In this document: one piece after another, positions 9,136 to 17,267 of the stretch
Layout: the number at the start of each line of letters is the position of its first letter
How positions within the stretch are numbered: the stretch's first letter is position 1
Assembly: GCA_004144595.1 (NCBI GenBank)
Contig: SEEM01000004.1
Coordinates: 58,509-122,508, forward strand
Reading direction: 5' to 3'
Length of the DNA stretch: 64,000 bases
Source of the DNA: Hyphomicrobiales bacterium
GTDB taxonomy: Bacteria; Pseudomonadota; Alphaproteobacteria; Rhizobiales; Beijerinckiaceae
Notes under the pieces: generated by a model
Told to the model about the DNA's origin: nothing
The model's input: the letters and a program-made list of their open reading frames with translations, nothing else
Database searches by the model: none
Position numbers and translations under genes: made by a program

Positions 9136-9227
9136 CGTCATGGTCGGGCTTGTCCCGACCATCCACGTCTTCGCTGGTGCGTGGTCGTGTTCAGACGTGG
9201 ATGCTCGCCACAAGGGCAAGCATGACG
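9136..9227. repeat. Large imperfect intergenic palindrome with nested hairpins
   Basis: The outer arms start CGTCATG and run to ATCCACGTCT (9136-9170), and they pair with 9193-9227. Mismatches between the arms are compensated inside each arm: each arm forms its own small hairpin, for example GGTCGGGCTTGTCCCGACC. The element resembles the dispersed REP-like intergenic repeats common in Hyphomicrobiales. A spurious 79-codon minus-strand frame runs through it. Confidence 0.7.
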
Positions 9228-9342
9228 TGAGCGGCTTCCCCGACAAGCCGAATGTGCCACCGGCCCATCCCGCACCGCCGCAACATGACTCGCCGCCCAT
9301 AATAGTCTAAGGCGGCAGCCATCCTTTGCTCAGCCCCGCCCG

Positions 9343-10716
9343 ATGCTCTTCAACTCCTTCGTCTTCCTGCTCGCCTTCCTGCCGCTTGCGCTCGCCCTGC
9401 ATTGGGGCGCGGAACGTTTCGCGCCGCGCTTGCGGCTGCCGGTGCTGGTCGTGCTGTCCTTCGCCTTCTATGGCTACTGGGATTGGCGCTTCCTGCCTTT
9501 GCTGGCGCTCTCGATAGGGCTGAACTGGCTGATCGCCGAAGCCTTCCAGAAGACCAAGTCGGGAGCGTTGATCACGCTCGCCATCATCATGAACCTCGCC
9601 GTGCTGGCGGTGTTCAAGTACTTTAACTTCTTCATCGATCTCGCTGGAATGATTCCCGGATTGCCGGCGCCGAAATTCGATATCGCTCTGCCGCTGGGCA
9701 TCTCTTTCTTCACCTTCCACCATATCATGTACCTGACGGACCTGCGGCGCGGTCAGGCTCCGCGCTACGATCTCGTCCGTTACGCGCTCTACATTGCCTT
9801 CTTCCCGCAGGTGCTCGCCGGCCCGCTGGTGCGTTGGCGCGAGATCATGCACCAGTTCGACGAGCGTCCTTATCAGCGTCCGGACGCGGCCGAGCGGATC
9901 GCGCGCGGGCTTTTGCTGCTCACCGCCGGCCTCGCGAAGAAAGTGCTGATCGGCGATCCGCTCGCCGAATACGCCAACCCCGTCTTTGCGGCGGCAGCGG
10001 CCGGCAAGGTCATTACCCTGATGGAGGCCTGGCAGGGCACGCTCGCCTTCACCTTCCAGATCTATTTCGACTTCTCCGGCTATACCGACATGGCGCTCGG
10101 CCTCGCCCTGCTCTTCGGCGTCGTGCTGCCGCAGAATTTCGAGGCACCCTACCGCTCGCTCTCGATCCAGGATTTCTGGCGCCGCTGGCACATGACGCTG
10201 TCGCGCTTCCTGCGCGACTATCTCTACATCCCGCTCGGCGGCTCCCGCAGCGGCCTGCCGACGCAGCTCTGGGCGCTCTTCGCCACGATGGCGCTGGGCG
10301 GGCTCTGGCACGGCGCCGGCCTCACCTTCGTCGCCTGGGGCGTGGCACACGGGCTGGCGCTGATCGCCGCCCTGTTCTGGCGCCGCGCCGGCCTGCCGAT
10401 GCCGGCGGCTCTGGGTTGGTTGCTGACCTTCCTGTTCGTGGCGCTGTGCTGGGTGCTGTTCCGGGCTACGAATTTCCAGGCCGCTCTGGCGATCTACAAG
10501 GGTCTCTTCGGCTTCGCACCCGTCGGCTCCGGCTTCAAGTGGCGCGCTTTGCTGCCGGCGGCGGCCTTCGCCATCATCGGCCCCACCGCCTGGAACCTCG
10601 TCCACAAATTGCCGCCCGCGCGCTGGCTCGCGATTGTGGCCGGGCTCCTGTTCGTCATCATCCTGCTGAAGATCGGCGAAGACGCCAATTATGAGTTCAT
10701 CTACTTCCAGTTCTGA
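9343..10716 (+). CDS. MBOAT family O-acyltransferase, AlgI-like
   Basis: A 457-residue multi-pass membrane protein of the membrane-bound O-acyltransferase family. The diagnostic region is QDFWRRWHMTLSRFLRDY followed by IPLGGSR (around residues 280-305), then GGLWHGAGLTFVAWGVAHG carrying the presumed catalytic His. AlgI-type members move acetyl groups across the inner membrane to a periplasmic partner that acetylates exopolysaccharide or cell-wall glycan. The next gene overlaps by 26 bases and encodes an SGNH-like periplasmic protein, which supports such a two-part acetylation system. No alginate genes are nearby, so the glycan acceptor is unknown. Confidence 0.92.
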   Translation: MLFNSFVFLLAFLPLALALHWGAERFAPRLRLPVLVVLSFAFYGYWDWRFLPLLALSIGLNWLIAEAFQKTKSGALITLAIIMNLAVLAVFKYFNFFIDLAGMIPGLPAPKFDIALPLGISFFTFHHIMYLTDLRRGQAPRYDLVRYALYIAFFPQVLAGPLVRWREIMHQFDERPYQRPDAAERIARGLLLLTAGLAKKVLIGDPLAEYANPVFAAAAAGKVITLMEAWQGTLAFTFQIYFDFSGYTDMALGLALLFGVVLPQNFEAPYRSLSIQDFWRRWHMTLSRFLRDYLYIPLGGSRSGLPTQLWALFATMALGGLWHGAGLTFVAWGVAHGLALIAALFWRRAGLPMPAALGWLLTFLFVALCWVLFRATNFQAALAIYKGLFGFAPVGSGFKWRALLPAAAFAIIGPTAWNLVHKLPPARWLAIVAGLLFVIILLKIGEDANYEFIYFQF

Positions 10717-11713
10717 GCCGGCCGCTCGGGCGGCGAAGTGGACGGGCTTCACCGGCGCCTTCCTTGGGGCGGCGGTGCTGATCGCCGCGGCCTTCCTGAC
10801 GGTCGCCTTCCTGATCGACCCCTATGATTCCGGGCGCTCTCCGTTGCAGTTCAAGGAAGGCGTGCGCCCGCAGGGGCCGCGCACGGCGCTAGCAAGCCGC
10901 GGCCGCGACCCGAATTTCACCGGAGCCATCTTCGGCAACTCGCATATCCAGCTGATCTCGCCGGAGGAACTGCGCGCGAAGACCGGCATCCCCTTCGTCT
11001 CGCTGATCGCGCCTGCGACCCAGCCTCGAGAGACCTTCGCGACGATCGACTGGTTCCTGCGCCACCATCGCCAGACGCCTCCCAAGGCGATCGTCGTCGG
11101 CATCGACAACTACTGGTGCACGGCAAACTCGGCATTGCCGAACGAGAAGCCTTTCCCGTTCTGGCTGCTGAGCCGCAGCCTGAGCGACTATGTCGGCGGC
11201 TTGATGCGGTTCGACCTTCTGGAGGAATTGCCGCGCCGCATCGGCTATCTGACCTCGCGCAAAGGCGAGCGCGCCCGCCCCGATGGCTACTGGGACTACG
11301 AATCGGACTACGGCGTGCAGGGCTATGGCACCAATCCCGAGATCATCGCTCGGCTACAGAAGCCGCTCGAATCCGGCGGCGGCAACGTCGACGGTCCCTT
11401 CCCTGCCGCGACCGGGTTGGAAGAGCTGATGAAGTCGGCACCGGCCGAGACCGCGCTGATTCTCCTGCGCCCGCCGGTCTATGCCACGGCGCTGTCGAAG
11501 CCCGGCACGCGCGACGCCGCGGCAGACGCCGCCTGCCGCAAGGCCTTCGCCGATCTGGCGGCCCGGCGCCCACGCACCGCGCTGGTCGACTGGCGAGTCG
11601 ACAGGCCCGAATTGCACGATCCCAGCCTCTTCTTCGACCACAGTCATTATCGTCAACCGATCGCCCGACTGGTGGAAGCCGATATCGCCGAGGCCATACA
11701 GAAGCTCGACTGA
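10691..11713 (+). CDS. Membrane-anchored SGNH-like protein, partner of the MBOAT acyltransferase
   Basis: The 340-residue protein has one N-terminal membrane segment (about residues 20-42) and then a periplasmic domain. GNSH at residues 82-85 fits block I of an SGNH esterase or acetyltransferase, and DHSHYRQP near the C-terminus supplies the Asp-x-x-His type pair. The gene overlaps the end of the MBOAT gene by 26 bases in another frame, implying coupled translation. By analogy with AlgJ/AlgX-like proteins it probably takes acetyl groups from the MBOAT protein and places them on a polysaccharide. Catalysis has not been shown for this particular family. Confidence 0.75.
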   Translation: MSSSTSSSEPAARAAKWTGFTGAFLGAAVLIAAAFLTVAFLIDPYDSGRSPLQFKEGVRPQGPRTALASRGRDPNFTGAIFGNSHIQLISPEELRAKTGIPFVSLIAPATQPRETFATIDWFLRHHRQTPPKAIVVGIDNYWCTANSALPNEKPFPFWLLSRSLSDYVGGLMRFDLLEELPRRIGYLTSRKGERARPDGYWDYESDYGVQGYGTNPEIIARLQKPLESGGGNVDGPFPAATGLEELMKSAPAETALILLRPPVYATALSKPGTRDAAADAACRKAFADLAARRPRTALVDWRVDRPELHDPSLFFDHSHYRQPIARLVEADIAEAIQKLD

Positions 11714-11894
11714 TGCCAAAGCGCCTCAAAACCGTGGAAAAACGAAGCTGAATCACCTGTTTTCACGAAGGCGTTGACGTCCTGTCGGAAGCGATTGTTC
11801 CAGTTGAAACGGATCGCTATAAGGGCGCCAAATCGGCCCCCCTCCCGCGGCACAGCCGATGGGTGCGTGAGCCGACAAATGAGAGAGCGCGCCC

Positions 11895-12317
11895 ATGCCG
11901 AAGCAGATCATCCTCGAGGCGGATTACAAACCGAGCGATGACGAGCCGTTCATGAACGATCGTCAACGCGAGTATTTCCGCGGCAAGCTCCTTGCCTGGA
12001 AGGACGAGATTCTGCGGGAAGCCAAGGAAACCCTGGTCACCCTGCAGAGCGAGAGCGAGAATCACCCGGATATCGCCGACCGGGCCTCCTCGGAAACCGA
12101 TCGTGCCATCGAGTTGCGCGCCCGCGACCGGCAGCGCAAGCTGATCGCCAAGATCGACGCAGCCGTCGCCCGGATCGATGACGGCTCCTATGGCTACTGC
12201 GAGGAAACCGGCGAGCCGATTTCGCTGAAGCGCCTCGAAGCCCGTCCGATCGCGACCCTGTCGCTGGAAGCGCAGGAGCGCCACGAGCGCAACGAGCGCG
12301 TCTTTCGCGACGATTGA
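11895..12317 (+). CDS. dksA: DksA-family RNA polymerase-binding regulator, three zinc cysteines replaced
   Basis: The 140-residue product has the DksA layout: an N-terminal helix, a long coiled coil with the tip motif DIADRA (residues 59-64), and a C-terminal globular module GYCEETGEP...LEARPIATLS. DksA enters the RNA polymerase secondary channel and works with ppGpp. In the zinc site only Cys102 remains; the other three positions are Thr105, Ser123 and Ala126. This pattern is familiar among alphaproteobacterial DksA proteins, so it is lineage-typical rather than damage. The acidic tip is intact, so function is likely retained. The gene is followed by an intrinsic terminator. Confidence 0.92.
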   Translation: MPKQIILEADYKPSDDEPFMNDRQREYFRGKLLAWKDEILREAKETLVTLQSESENHPDIADRASSETDRAIELRARDRQRKLIAKIDAAVARIDDGSYGYCEETGEPISLKRLEARPIATLSLEAQERHERNERVFRDD

Positions 12318-12347
12318 TTCGAACCAGGCCTGACCAGCTCTTCGGAG

Positions 12348-12378
12348 GGCCCCGCGTCGAAAGGCGTGGGGCCTTTTC
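12348..12378 (+). terminator. Intrinsic terminator after dksA
   Basis: A GC-rich stem is formed by GGCCCCGCG (12348-12356) and CGTGGGGCC (12365-12373), with one G-U pair. TTTT follows. It starts 31 bp after the dksA stop. Confidence 0.85.
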
Positions 12379-12463
12379 TATGCGCAACATCTGCGCCCAT
12401 GCCGCGTTGCCATCGGCAAGCCGAGCTTCTGCCGTGAGGCAGGCATGCGAGAGGAAGCGCGAC

Positions 12464-12856
12464 ATGGACAGATTTGCGGGGGGATGCCGCTGCGGTGATC
12501 TTAGGATCGAGGCGTCCGGACGCCCCTACCGAGTCGGCATCTGCCACTGCCTCGACTGCCGCAAACATCACGGCGAATTCTTTCATGCCTTCGCGATCTT
12601 CCCGCAGGAGAGTGTCGCGATAAACGGCGAAACTCGTGAATATGATGGCCGGTTTTTCTGCCCGCGCTGCGGCTCGATTGTTTTTGCCCGCACGGAGGAC
12701 GAGATTGAGGTCAGCCTGGGTGCGCTGGACGCACCAGATCAGCTGGCGCCGACTTACGAACTCTGGACGATCCGGCGCGAAGCCTGGCTTCCACCTTTTC
12801 CGCTGAAGAATCGATACGAGCGCAACCGGGACTCGACAGGTCGATCCGAGGAATAG
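12464..12856 (+). CDS. GFA-domain (CENP-V type) zinc protein
   Basis: The 130-residue protein belongs to the GFA fold, first described for glutathione-dependent formaldehyde-activating enzyme. It has GGCRCGDLRIEA, then CHCLDCRKHHG and a later FCPRCGSIVF, which together give the usual seven zinc cysteines. Biochemical activity in this family is mostly unproven. I chose the ATG at 12464 because it is preceded by GAGGAAGCG and begins exactly before the domain. The longer in-frame start at 12314 would read through the dksA terminator. A strong hairpin follows the gene. Confidence 0.85.
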   Translation: MDRFAGGCRCGDLRIEASGRPYRVGICHCLDCRKHHGEFFHAFAIFPQESVAINGETREYDGRFFCPRCGSIVFARTEDEIEVSLGALDAPDQLAPTYELWTIRREAWLPPFPLKNRYERNRDSTGRSEE

Positions 12857-12888
12857 CCGGCGAAGCTGGAATTTGAGAGAAACTGCGA

Positions 12889-12917
12889 AAGCCCCGCGTC
12901 GGGAGGACGCGGGGCTT
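12889..12917. terminator. Perfect GC-rich hairpin after the GFA gene
   Basis: AAGCCCCGCGTC (12889-12900), a GGGAG loop, and the exact complement at 12906-12917. The T-tract is weak on the plus strand and longer on the minus strand. It lies 32 bp after the GFA stop and 140 bp from the flgH stop, so it may insulate both transcription units. Confidence 0.65.
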
Positions 12918-13059
12918 CTGGCCGCCAGCCTTGATAGCTTGGGGAGCGTGGCAGGCGGCCGGGATGGAGGCGGCTCGGGAGAGACCGCCGCCCGTGCGGC
13001 GCGGAAACAAGGGGGAGCGTTCCGCGCCGTCCGGAAGTTCGTGGAAATTGTTCGTGGGA

Positions 13060-13812
13060 TCAGAAGGGCAGCAGGATATCCATCACCTGCTGGCCGTAGC
13101 GTGGCTGCTGGACATCGGTGATCTGGCCGCGGCCGCCATAGGCGATGCGGGCCTGGGCGATCTTGGTCGACTCGATGGTGTTGTCGGATTCGATGTCCTC
13201 GGGCCGGATCACGCCGGCGACGATCAGCTCGCGCACCTCGAAATTGACGCGGATCTCCTGCTTGCCCTCGATGACCAGGTTGCCGTTCGGCAGGTTCTGG
13301 GTGACGACCGCAGCGACATTGGTCGCCAGCGTCTCGGAGCGGTTGACCGAGCCGGCGCCTTCGCTGGAGGCATCGGAGTCCAGCTTGAGCAGCGACGAGG
13401 CCTTGGCTCCGTCGGGCAGGAGCTTGTCGAGCTTGTTCTCGAAGCCGAAGCCGTTCTCGGCGCCGAAATCCTCTCCGTTCTTGCGGCTGCGCTTGGTCGT
13501 GTTGTTGAGCTGGGCCCGGTCGGTGACCTTGACCTTGACGGTAACGAGATCGCCGACATTGCGGGCACGCTGATCCTTGAAAAAGGCGCGCGAGCCGGTG
13601 CGCCAGAGCGAGTTCGGCGCGTAGGAGGCATGCGCCACCTCCGGCATCGGCATCTGCACCGGCTTGTAGCCCTTGGCGGCGGTCGGGTCCTCGATCGCTG
13701 AAAGCGTCGGCGCCTGGCCGACATTGGCGAGGCGATCGCCCACGCCGCAGGCGCCGAGCGAGGCGGTCAGCAGCAGGAGCCCGGAGAACTTGGCGAGGCG
13801 GTTGGCGTGCAT
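13060..13812 (-). CDS. flgH: Flagellar L-ring lipoprotein FlgH
   Basis: The 250-residue product is FlgH, which forms the outer-membrane L ring around the flagellar rod. It begins with a lipoprotein signal ending LGAC (Cys22 from the chosen start). It contains conserved blocks such as FKDQRARNVGDLVTVKV and the C-terminal IRPEDIESDNTIESTKIAQARIAYGG. I prefer the ATG at 13812, since GGAAA sits at a normal distance before it; an in-frame ATG at 13824 would add four residues. It is last in the minus-strand unit flgF-flgG-flgA-flgH and lies a few bases after flgA. Confidence 0.95.
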   Translation of the reverse strand: MHANRLAKFSGLLLLTASLGACGVGDRLANVGQAPTLSAIEDPTAAKGYKPVQMPMPEVAHASYAPNSLWRTGSRAFFKDQRARNVGDLVTVKVKVTDRAQLNNTTKRSRKNGEDFGAENGFGFENKLDKLLPDGAKASSLLKLDSDASSEGAGSVNRSETLATNVAAVVTQNLPNGNLVIEGKQEIRVNFEVRELIVAGVIRPEDIESDNTIESTKIAQARIAYGGRGQITDVQQPRYGQQVMDILLPF

Positions 13813-13830
13813 GGCGGTTTCCATGGAATT

Positions 13831-14877
13831 TTACTGAGCGCTGGCGACGCGGCCGGCGGCGGAAGGCTGGACGGAAACCCGTCCCGGCCCGCTGACCCTG
13901 CCCTGCAGCACGCGCTTGGACTGGGGATTGGTGACGGAGACGACATCGCCCATCGCGCCGGCTTCGCTGGCCCGGCCGCGCAACGTGATCAGCAGGCCCG
14001 GCGCCTCATAGACGATGGTGACGAGGTCGCCCTTGCCGACGATCTCCTCGCGCTGGACGTCGCTGCCGCGCAGGGCCACACCGGCGAGCAGCGCGCGGCG
14101 CGCAACCTTGTCGATGGCGGCACGGACATCGCCGATGATCTCGCCGCCCTGCCCGTCGCGCGGGCGGCGCTCGACGGTGACATCGTCCTTGCTCAGCGTT
14201 TCGCCGCGGGCGATCAGGCGCTTGGGCACCACGACCTCCATGGTCTCGACGAGCTGACCGGAAATGCGCAGCGGCTTCAGCCGCATCGCGGTGCTGCCAG
14301 GCACCGCGAGCCGGGCCTGCAGGCGACGCGAGCGGGCATCGAAGGAGAGGTCGATCACGGCGACATCGCCGGTCAGCTCGGGTTCGACGGCGATGCCGGG
14401 CGCCCCACCGTCGATCGCCAGAGCGAAGATGCGGGCATCGACGCCGAACCGCTCCTGCAAGCCGGTCTTCACCGCGGCTTCGAGGTCACTCGCGGTAATG
14501 CGGCGCGCGGCACGCGTCACCACGACCTGGGCAAAGCCCTGGCTGTGCAGCTCGCTCGCCTCGCGGACGATGCCGGCGGCGCGAGCGGCCTCGACGATCC
14601 GCGCGACCTGGATGGTGCCGGTCTCGCCAAGCGCCGGCGCCCGGAAGGCGGCCGTCGCGGCAGCCTCGCCGGCAAGGCCGGGAATGAGATCGCCGAACGT
14701 CACGAGATCCCGCGCCAGGCTGATCTCGGGGCGCAGTTGCAGTTTGGCGGGCAGCGCGGTGGCAGCGGGAGCCGCGGCGGCCGAAGCGACCGCGACCGGT
14801 GCGGGCTGGGCGGGCTGCGGCGCGGCCAGCGTGGCGGTACCGGAGAGCAGGAGCGCGATCAGGGACAGGCGGATCAT
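13831..14877 (-). CDS. flgA: Flagellar P-ring assembly chaperone FlgA
   Basis: The 348-residue periplasmic protein has a signal peptide (IRLSLIALLLSGTATLA) and a C-terminal SAF/FlgA domain from about residue 210, with LIARGETLSKDDVTVERRPRD and VYEAPGLLITLRGRASEAGAMGD. FlgA helps FlgI polymerise into the P ring. An alanine/proline-rich linker and a long N-terminal part make it larger than enterobacterial FlgA, as usual in alphaproteobacteria. I chose the ATG at 14877, since it follows GAGGGG and sits after the flgG stop; the open frame extends to 14898. FlgI itself is encoded 46 kb away at 60.4 kb. Confidence 0.92.
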   Translation of the reverse strand: MIRLSLIALLLSGTATLAAPQPAQPAPVAVASAAAAPAATALPAKLQLRPEISLARDLVTFGDLIPGLAGEAAATAAFRAPALGETGTIQVARIVEAARAAGIVREASELHSQGFAQVVVTRAARRITASDLEAAVKTGLQERFGVDARIFALAIDGGAPGIAVEPELTGDVAVIDLSFDARSRRLQARLAVPGSTAMRLKPLRISGQLVETMEVVVPKRLIARGETLSKDDVTVERRPRDGQGGEIIGDVRAAIDKVARRALLAGVALRGSDVQREEIVGKGDLVTIVYEAPGLLITLRGRASEAGAMGDVVSVTNPQSKRVLQGRVSGPGRVSVQPSAAGRVASAQ

Positions 14878-14890
14878 GATGCGAATCCCC

Positions 14891-15682
14891 TCAGCCACGG
14901 AACATCTGGGTCGTCGCCGACATCATCTGGTCGGCGGCGGTGATGACCTTGGAGTTCATCTCGTAGGCGCGCTGCGCGGCGATCAGGGAGGAAAGCTCCG
15001 TCACCGCCTGAACGTTGCCTTCTTCGAGATAGTTCTGCTGCAGCGTGCCGAAGCCTTCGCCGCCGCCGAAGCCGTCGATCGGCTGGCCCGAAGCGGCCGT
15101 CTCGACATAGAGGTTGTCGCCGATCGACTCGAGGCCGACCTTGTTGACGAAGCGTACGAGCTGGACCTGGCCGAGTTGCTGCGGCGCGGTCTGCCCCGGC
15201 ACCAGCGCCTCGACGATGCCCTGCGCGTTGATGCTGACGCTGGAGGCGTTGTTCGGCACGGTGATGCCCGGCTCGACCTGATAGCCGTCGCGGGTGACGA
15301 GCTGGCCCTGTGCGTCGAGGTCGAACGAACCGTCGCGGCTATAGGTGGTGCGGCCATCGGGCATGCGGATGCGGAAGAAGCCCTCGCCACGGATGGCGAG
15401 GTCGTAGGGCTTCTCCGTCGGGCTGATATTGCCCTGGGTCATCACGCGGCCGGTCGACACGGTCTTGACGCCGGAGCCGATGAAGGTGCCGGCCGGGGCC
15501 TGGGTGTTCTGGTCGGAGGTGGCCGAGCCGGCGCGCCGGAAGTTTTCGTAGAGCAGGTCCTGGAAATGAACCTGCTGGCGCTTGTAGCCGGTGGTCCGGA
15601 CGTTGGCGATGTTGTTGGAGATGACCTGGACGTTCATCTCCTGGGCCATCATGCCGGTCGCGGCTGTCTGCATGGCGCGCAT
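14891..15682 (-). CDS. flgG: Flagellar distal rod protein FlgG
   Basis: The 263 residues match FlgG closely in length and motifs: an N-terminal rod helix with SNNIANVRTTGYKRQQV (around 25-41), LAIRGEGFFRI near residue 103, and a C-terminal helix with EEGNVQAVTELSSLIAAQRAYEMNSKVI. FlgG forms the distal rod that passes through the P and L rings. It is the second gene of the minus-strand flgF-flgG-flgA-flgH unit and starts 15 bases after the flgF stop. Confidence 0.96.
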   Translation of the reverse strand: MRAMQTAATGMMAQEMNVQVISNNIANVRTTGYKRQQVHFQDLLYENFRRAGSATSDQNTQAPAGTFIGSGVKTVSTGRVMTQGNISPTEKPYDLAIRGEGFFRIRMPDGRTTYSRDGSFDLDAQGQLVTRDGYQVEPGITVPNNASSVSINAQGIVEALVPGQTAPQQLGQVQLVRFVNKVGLESIGDNLYVETAASGQPIDGFGGGEGFGTLQQNYLEEGNVQAVTELSSLIAAQRAYEMNSKVITAADQMMSATTQMFRG

Positions 15683-15697
15683 GGTGCTCGCTCCCTA

Positions 15698-16441
15698 TCA
15701 GGCCTGCTGGTCCGCCAGGCGCGAAATCGCCCGGCTGCGCAGCTCATCGGATTTGCTGATCATGTTGGCGACGCTCTGGTAGTTGCGCTGCACCTCCATC
15801 AGGCGGGTCAGCTCGACCACTGCCTTGACGTTGGAGCGCTCGATCGCGCCGGGCTCGAGCCTGGCTTCCAGGCCGGCGGCCTGCGGAGGCGTCGTCGAGG
15901 AGAACAGATTGGTGCCTTCGCTCGCCAGCGCCGCCGGATCGGCGAAGCGGACCTGGCGCAGTTTTCCGCGCGTGCCCTGGTCGCTGCTCACGGTGCCGTC
16001 GGCGGCGATGCGCATGGAATGTTCGCTGGAGCCGAACGCGATCGGCCCACCATCGCCCATCACCGGCAGGCCGGTCTGGGTCACGAGCCGGCCCTGCCGG
16101 TCGATATTGAGGGAGCCGGCGCGGGTATAGCGCTCGCCGTTCGGCGTCTGCACGACGAGGTAGTTGTCGCCCTTCAGCGCGACATCGAGCGGATTGCCGG
16201 TGAGCTCGATCGCCCCCTGCGACAGATCGAGCGGCGTGCCCTTGTCGATGACATAGGACAGCGGCCGGTCGGCCGGCTTGAAGGCATCGGCCTTCGCCCC
16301 AGGCATGAGGAATTCGTTGAAGCGCGCGCTGCGCGCCTTGAATCCATTGGTCCCGACATTCGCCATGTTGTTGGCGATGACGTCCAGCTCGCGCGCCAGT
16401 GCCACCTGACGCGACAGGCCGATGAGAAGCGCGTTCTCCAC
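15698..16441 (-). CDS. flgF: Flagellar proximal rod protein FlgF
   Basis: The 247-residue protein is FlgF: an N-terminal helix with VIANNMANVGTNGFKARSARF, a central D1-like domain with VALKGDNYLVVQTPNGERYTRAG, and a C-terminal helix with SNVKAVVELTRLMEVQRNYQSVANMI. It forms part of the proximal rod. It is the first gene of the minus-strand unit and faces fliL across about 280 bp that contain a perfect CtrA site. That site might serve both directions, although its distance (203 bp from the flgF start) fits fliL better. Confidence 0.94.
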   Translation of the reverse strand: MENALLIGLSRQVALARELDVIANNMANVGTNGFKARSARFNEFLMPGAKADAFKPADRPLSYVIDKGTPLDLSQGAIELTGNPLDVALKGDNYLVVQTPNGERYTRAGSLNIDRQGRLVTQTGLPVMGDGGPIAFGSSEHSMRIAADGTVSSDQGTRGKLRQVRFADPAALASEGTNLFSSTTPPQAAGLEARLEPGAIERSNVKAVVELTRLMEVQRNYQSVANMISKSDELRSRAISRLADQQA

Positions 16442-16643
16442 GGCTTATCTCCCGATCATGTCCCGCGGCAACCTCGACGCTCCCCAGCGCAGTCGCCACG
16501 ATCCAGCAGTGGCAAGCGTCATGCCAGGATGGTTAACCCACACAAGCCTTTGATATTGTTGAATGTGACATCGAATTCCGAGTCCTTCGCACCCGGCACG
16601 GGCTGATCGGGCGGCAGGAACGGCCCGGCAAATTCTGCCGGCC

Positions 16644-16658
16644 TTAACGACGCGTTAA
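16644..16658. promoter_or_regulatory. Perfect CtrA binding site (TTAA-N7-TTAA) before fliL
   Basis: TTAA at 16644-16647, seven bases, and TTAA at 16655-16658, followed by C. This is the consensus CtrA box of alphaproteobacteria and is rare by chance in DNA of this GC content. It lies 66 bp before the fliL start and between the divergent flgF and fliL units. CtrA control of fliL-fliM operons is known from Caulobacter; activity here is inferred. Confidence 0.8.
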
Positions 16659-16680
16659 CCGTAATTGGGGAAGGTGCCTC

Positions 16681-16719
16681 ATGGGCGGCAGAAGGCGGCT
16701 CGACGGCCGGGGCGCGTGA
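16681..16719 (+). CDS. Possible 12-codon leader ORF before fliL
   Basis: ATG at 16681 follows a GGGGAAGG ribosome-binding sequence at good spacing and runs 12 codons (several Arg and Gly) to TGA at 16717-16719, four bases before the fliL ATG. fliL itself has no strong Shine-Dalgarno sequence, so translation of this leader could deliver ribosomes to fliL. It may also be chance. There is no recognisable peptide function. Confidence 0.3.
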   Translation: MGGRRRLDGRGA

Positions 16720-16723
16720 CGAG

Positions 16724-17230
16724 ATGGCGGCGAAGAAAGCCAAGAAGGAAGAGGAAGGCGCTGCCGCCGAGGCGGCGCCGAAGAGCAAGAAGAAGCTCTT
16801 CATCATCATCGGCGGCGTCGTGCTGCTGGCGGCGGCCGGTGGCGGCGGCTGGTTCTTCCTGAAGAAACCTTCCCCCGAGCAGGTCGCAGCCGCCGAAGCT
16901 GCGGCGAAAGCCAAGAATCCGGTCGCCTTCGTCGACATGAAGGACATGATGATCAGCCTGTCCAATGCCGGCCAGCAGGACCGCCAGCCGATCATGAAGA
17001 TCAAGGTCGTCCTGGAAATCGCCGATGCGAAGGCGGCCGACCAGGTAAAGCCGCTGCTGCCGCGCGTCGAGGATGCCTTCCAGGTCTTCATGCGCGAATT
17101 GCGCCCCTCCGATCTCGAAGGCTCGGCCGGCATGTACCGGCTGAAGGAAGAACTGCTGCGCCGCGTCAACCTGACCGTCTATCCGGCCAAGGTCGACGCC
17201 GTGCTGTTCAAGGAACTGCTGGTGCAGTGA
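16724..17230 (+). CDS. fliL: Flagellar basal-body protein FliL
   Basis: The 168-residue protein has a charged Lys/Ala-rich cytoplasmic N-terminus, one membrane segment (LFIIIGGVVLLAAAGGGGWFF, about residues 25-45) and a periplasmic FliL domain ending in LRRVNLTVYPAKVDAVLFKELLVQ. FliL associates with the stator and switch and supports motor function. It is the first gene of a plus-strand unit with fliM, a DUF6468 gene and motE, and sits behind a perfect CtrA site. No strong ribosome-binding site precedes the ATG at 16724. Confidence 0.93.
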   Translation: MAAKKAKKEEEGAAAEAAPKSKKKLFIIIGGVVLLAAAGGGGWFFLKKPSPEQVAAAEAAAKAKNPVAFVDMKDMMISLSNAGQQDRQPIMKIKVVLEIADAKAADQVKPLLPRVEDAFQVFMRELRPSDLEGSAGMYRLKEELLRRVNLTVYPAKVDAVLFKELLVQ

Positions 17231-17267
17231 GCCGGCCGATGGCCCGGACCGAGATGGCGGCGCAAAG

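Noticed and set aside
9061..9300. A 79-codon minus-strand frame upstream of the TetR gene
   Set aside because: Most of it is translation of the inverted repeat at 9136-9227 and the operator; it has no ribosome site and no protein-like composition.
12314..12463. Longer start of the GFA gene
   Set aside because: It would begin inside the dksA stop and be translated through a strong terminator hairpin.
16525..16545. A lone GGTTAACC near flgF
   Set aside because: Only one TTAA half is present, with no partner at seven-base spacing, so I did not call a CtrA site.
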